From NCBI GenBank assembly GCA_039196965.1, contig JBCCUK010000001.1, positions 62,001-126,000 of the forward strand: a stretch of 64,000 nucleotides of DNA, read 5' to 3'. Shown here one piece after another: positions 62,256 through 64,000 of this stretch; position 1 is the first letter of the stretch, and every line of letters starts with the position of its first letter. The DNA comes from CALLCD01 sp039196965 (GTDB lineage: Bacteria; Pseudomonadota; Alphaproteobacteria; Caulobacterales; Hyphomonadaceae). The translations under genes were made by a program, and so were the position numbers. A model generated the notes under the pieces. That model worked only from the letters and a program-made list of their open reading frames with translations. It was not told the origin of the DNA and made no database searches.

Positions 62256-62279
62256 TCTGAAATCAGAAAGTGAACTTTC
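62256..62279. promoter_or_regulatory. Overlapping palindromes upstream of argD
   Basis: TCTGA-AA-TCAGA (62256-62267) and GAAAGT-GA-ACTTTC (62266-62279) are perfect inverted repeats sharing two bases. Together with the tandem repeats just upstream they form a dense possible operator block for argD. No T-run follows, so they are not terminators. Confidence 0.45.
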
Positions 62280-62401
62280 AGTAAGTTTGCGCTCGCAAAG
62301 CATCTTCTGTTTGTCCAAAGTCCTGCGGGAGTTGACTTCGCGGTCGGACTGTCCAACGTGCGCGATCGATTTAAGCAGCTTACTTTTCAGGTGATTCCGC
62401 A

Positions 62402-63580
62402 ATGACCGATTCCCGCCAGCACATCATGCCGGTATATGCTCCGCCTCCCGAAGTGTTTGTGCGCGGTGAGGGGGTGCATCTCTTCACCGATAACAACATC
62501 GCCTATCTCGATTTCATTTCGGGAATTGCGGTGACGGCCCTTGGCCATTCCCACCCGGCACTCGTTAGTGTGCTTCAGGATCAGGCGGGCAAGCTCTGGC
62601 ACACATCTAATATGTTCCGCGTGCCTGCCGGTGAGGAACTTGCCACCAAGATGTGTGCGGATACTTTCGCCGATCGGGTGTTCTTCACCAATTCAGGAAC
62701 GGAATCACTTGAATGCGGTTTAAAAGCCGCGCGCAAATATCACTGGGCTAACGGACAAGCGAACCGGATCGAATTTGTAACCTTCAAAGGGGCGTTCCAC
62801 GGCCGGTCCTTCGGCGCGATCAATGCCGGTGGCAACCCGAAATATCTGGAAGGTTTCGGCCCAGCCATGGAAGGCTTCCACCAGATTGAGTATGGTGATC
62901 GCGACGCGCTTGATGCCGCTGTCGGAGAGAACACTGCTGCCGTCGCCATAGAGCCGGTTCAGGGCGAGGGCGGTGTTCGCGCTCTGCCGGAGGAGGACCT
63001 GACCTATATTCGCAAGCTTTGCGACGAGCGCGGGGCGCTTTTGCTGTATGACGAGGTTCAATGCGGGATGGGCCGCACTGGAAAGCTCTTCGCCCACGAA
63101 TGGGCTGAAGATGCCGCGCCTGATATTATGTGTGTCGCGAAGGGGGTCGGAGCCGGTTTCCCATTCGGGGCGTGTCTCATGACCGAGGCTGTTGGCGAAG
63201 TGATGCAACCCGGCTCCCATGGATCGACCTATGGCGGCAACCCACTTGCTATGGCTGTCGGTAATGCTGTGTGGGATATTGTTTCAGAGGAATCCTTTCT
63301 GGAGCAAGTCAGACGGGTCGCCGGGACACTGACTCAAGGTTTAAAGTCGATCGCGGATAGTCATCCGGATAAGGTCGAAGGGGTTACCGGAAAGGGCTTG
63401 CTTTGCGGTCTCCGCCTGAAAGGTGAGCCGAAACCGCTTCAGGCAAAAGCGCGGGAAAAGCGTCTCCTCGTTGGCGTGGCGGGAAACAATGTTCTGCGTT
63501 TTGCACCGCCGTTGATTATTACAGATGAACATGTCCGTGATGCGGTCCGCACCCTCGATGAAGCTTTGAGCGAAATGTAG
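62402..63580 (+). CDS. argD: Acetylornithine aminotransferase
   Basis: 392-residue class III PLP transaminase that makes N-acetylornithine in arginine synthesis, and may also serve in lysine synthesis. Motifs: LDFISGIAVTALGHSHP near residue 37, FTNSGTESLECGLKAARKYH near residue 97, LLLYDEVQCGMGRTG with the cofactor aspartate, and the PLP lysine in MCVAKGVGAGFPFGACLMT near residue 245. It sits five bases ahead of argF, so the two form an operon. Confidence 0.95.
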   Translation: MTDSRQHIMPVYAPPPEVFVRGEGVHLFTDNNIAYLDFISGIAVTALGHSHPALVSVLQDQAGKLWHTSNMFRVPAGEELATKMCADTFADRVFFTNSGTESLECGLKAARKYHWANGQANRIEFVTFKGAFHGRSFGAINAGGNPKYLEGFGPAMEGFHQIEYGDRDALDAAVGENTAAVAIEPVQGEGGVRALPEEDLTYIRKLCDERGALLLYDEVQCGMGRTGKLFAHEWAEDAAPDIMCVAKGVGAGFPFGACLMTEAVGEVMQPGSHGSTYGGNPLAMAVGNAVWDIVSEESFLEQVRRVAGTLTQGLKSIADSHPDKVEGVTGKGLLCGLRLKGEPKPLQAKAREKRLLVGVAGNNVLRFAPPLIITDEHVRDAVRTLDEALSEM

Positions 63581-63585
63581 TCGCT

Positions 63586-64000
63586 ATGGGGCCGCGTCAT
63601 TTTCTCGATCTATGGCAACTCGATGCTGATGATCTACGCGCCATACTGGACGACGCCCATCGCATGAAAAAGGCACGTAAGGGTCGCCCAAAGGGTGAAG
63701 TGGACGCCGATGCTCCTTTGGCGGGGCATACGCTGGCGATGATTTTCCAGAAGAACTCCACGCGGACACGGTTCAGTTTCATTATGGCGATGCAGCAGCT
63801 CGGCGGACAGGCAATCGTCTCTTCGGCTGGAGACATGCAGCTTGGTCTCGGCGAGACACTTGAGGATACGGCCGAGGTTCTGTCCCGGTTTGTTGATGCT
63901 GTCATGATCCGGGCAAACGACCATGATGATCTGGTGAGCTTCGCGCAGGCTGCGACTGTGCCTGTTATCAATGGCCTGACCGATCTATCCCATCCCTGCC
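63586..64000 (+). CDS. argF: Ornithine carbamoyltransferase, 5' part (partial)
   Basis: The ATG at 63586 opens a frame that runs off the right edge after 138 codons. The carbamoyl-phosphate loop FQKNSTRTRFSF near residue 52 and LGLGETLEDTAEVLSRF with VMIRAND after it are diagnostic, and the last residues visible are SHPC, the ornithine-side histidine loop. It converts ornithine and carbamoyl phosphate to citrulline. It follows argD by five bases. Confidence 0.95.
   Translation, partial: MGPRHFLDLWQLDADDLRAILDDAHRMKKARKGRPKGEVDADAPLAGHTLAMIFQKNSTRTRFSFIMAMQQLGGQAIVSSAGDMQLGLGETLEDTAEVLSRFVDAVMIRANDHDDLVSFAQAATVPVINGLTDLSHPC

Larger units (their letters stand above)
61998..62401. other. Gene-free region between hisG and argD
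   Basis: 404 bases without a credible gene. It contains the hisG terminator (62074-62101), then a T/A-rich stretch with paired direct repeats and two palindromes (listed separately), then about 120 bases leading to argD. An overlapping small frame at 61879-62070 runs mostly through hisG in another frame and is not supported. Confidence 0.6.

Noticed and set aside
1..64000. tRNA, rRNA, CRISPR array, transposase, integrase or prophage genes
   Set aside because: None recognised by reading; no repeat-spacer pattern and no transposase or integrase motif in any supported protein.

Overview
The window looks like part of an alphaproteobacterial chromosome, most plausibly a marine hyphomonad/Parvularcula-type organism. 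This is inferred from gene content and order, not from any search. The clues are ubiA/rsmE/gshA together; coxB-coxA-ctaB-small membrane protein-ctaG-coxC-SURF1-thrC; hisS-hisZ-hisG; gltX/gltA beside comEC; small alphaproteobacterial families (DUF4170, DUF1272, SapC); and frequent TTG/GTG starts in a moderately GC-rich sequence. I found no tRNA, rRNA, CRISPR array, insertion sequence or prophage.

Layout. 1-11.2 kb: the 3' end of a giant AsmA/YhdP-like envelope protein, tyrS, anmK, gltA, gltX, comEC and a periplasmic DsrE-like protein. 11.4-14.7 kb: an accessory block in which an HxlR regulator faces an operon of a Tat-exported SnoaL-like protein, a quinone oxidoreductase and an azoreductase, followed by a TfoX-N protein. 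14.8-20.8 kb: a DUF1272 protein, a PepSY protein, a large BNR-repeat protein, an SDR oxidoreductase, a DUF4345 protein and an alpha/beta hydrolase. 21.0-23.7 kb: cysteine desulfurase and sufB, where the Suf operon stops without sufC/sufD. 24.5-29.8 kb: a compact surface-assembly cluster with a 1021-residue predicted outer-membrane barrel carrying amine-oxidase-N-like and SdrD-B-like domains, a PapD-like chaperone and two small secreted proteins. It resembles chaperone-usher systems but has no recognisable usher, and it is the best candidate for something undescribed.

29.9-43.3 kb: a tyrosine phosphatase, a small lipoprotein, a MAPEG protein, an inositol-phosphatase-like enzyme with DUF4170, an MsbA-like ABC exporter, an FrnE-type DsbA with a fatty acid desaturase, ubiA, a glutathione S-transferase, rsmE, gshA, a POT peptide transporter and a TPR protein. 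43.5-52.6 kb: the aa3-type cytochrome c oxidase operon with its heme and copper assembly factors, running into thrC, a GNAT acetyltransferase and an EAL phosphodiesterase. 52.7-58.4 kb: a DUF885 lipoprotein peptidase, SapC, and a DsbD/ScsB-like reductase with a redoxin. 58.5-64.0 kb: hisS-hisZ-hisG, a strong terminator, a repeat-rich regulatory region, argD, and the start of argF, which runs off the window.

The genes form housekeeping modules (translation, TCA entry, respiration, His/Arg/Thr biosynthesis) interspersed with envelope and redox-stress modules. The two regions that look least like ordinary backbone are 11.4-14.7 kb and 24.1-29.8 kb.
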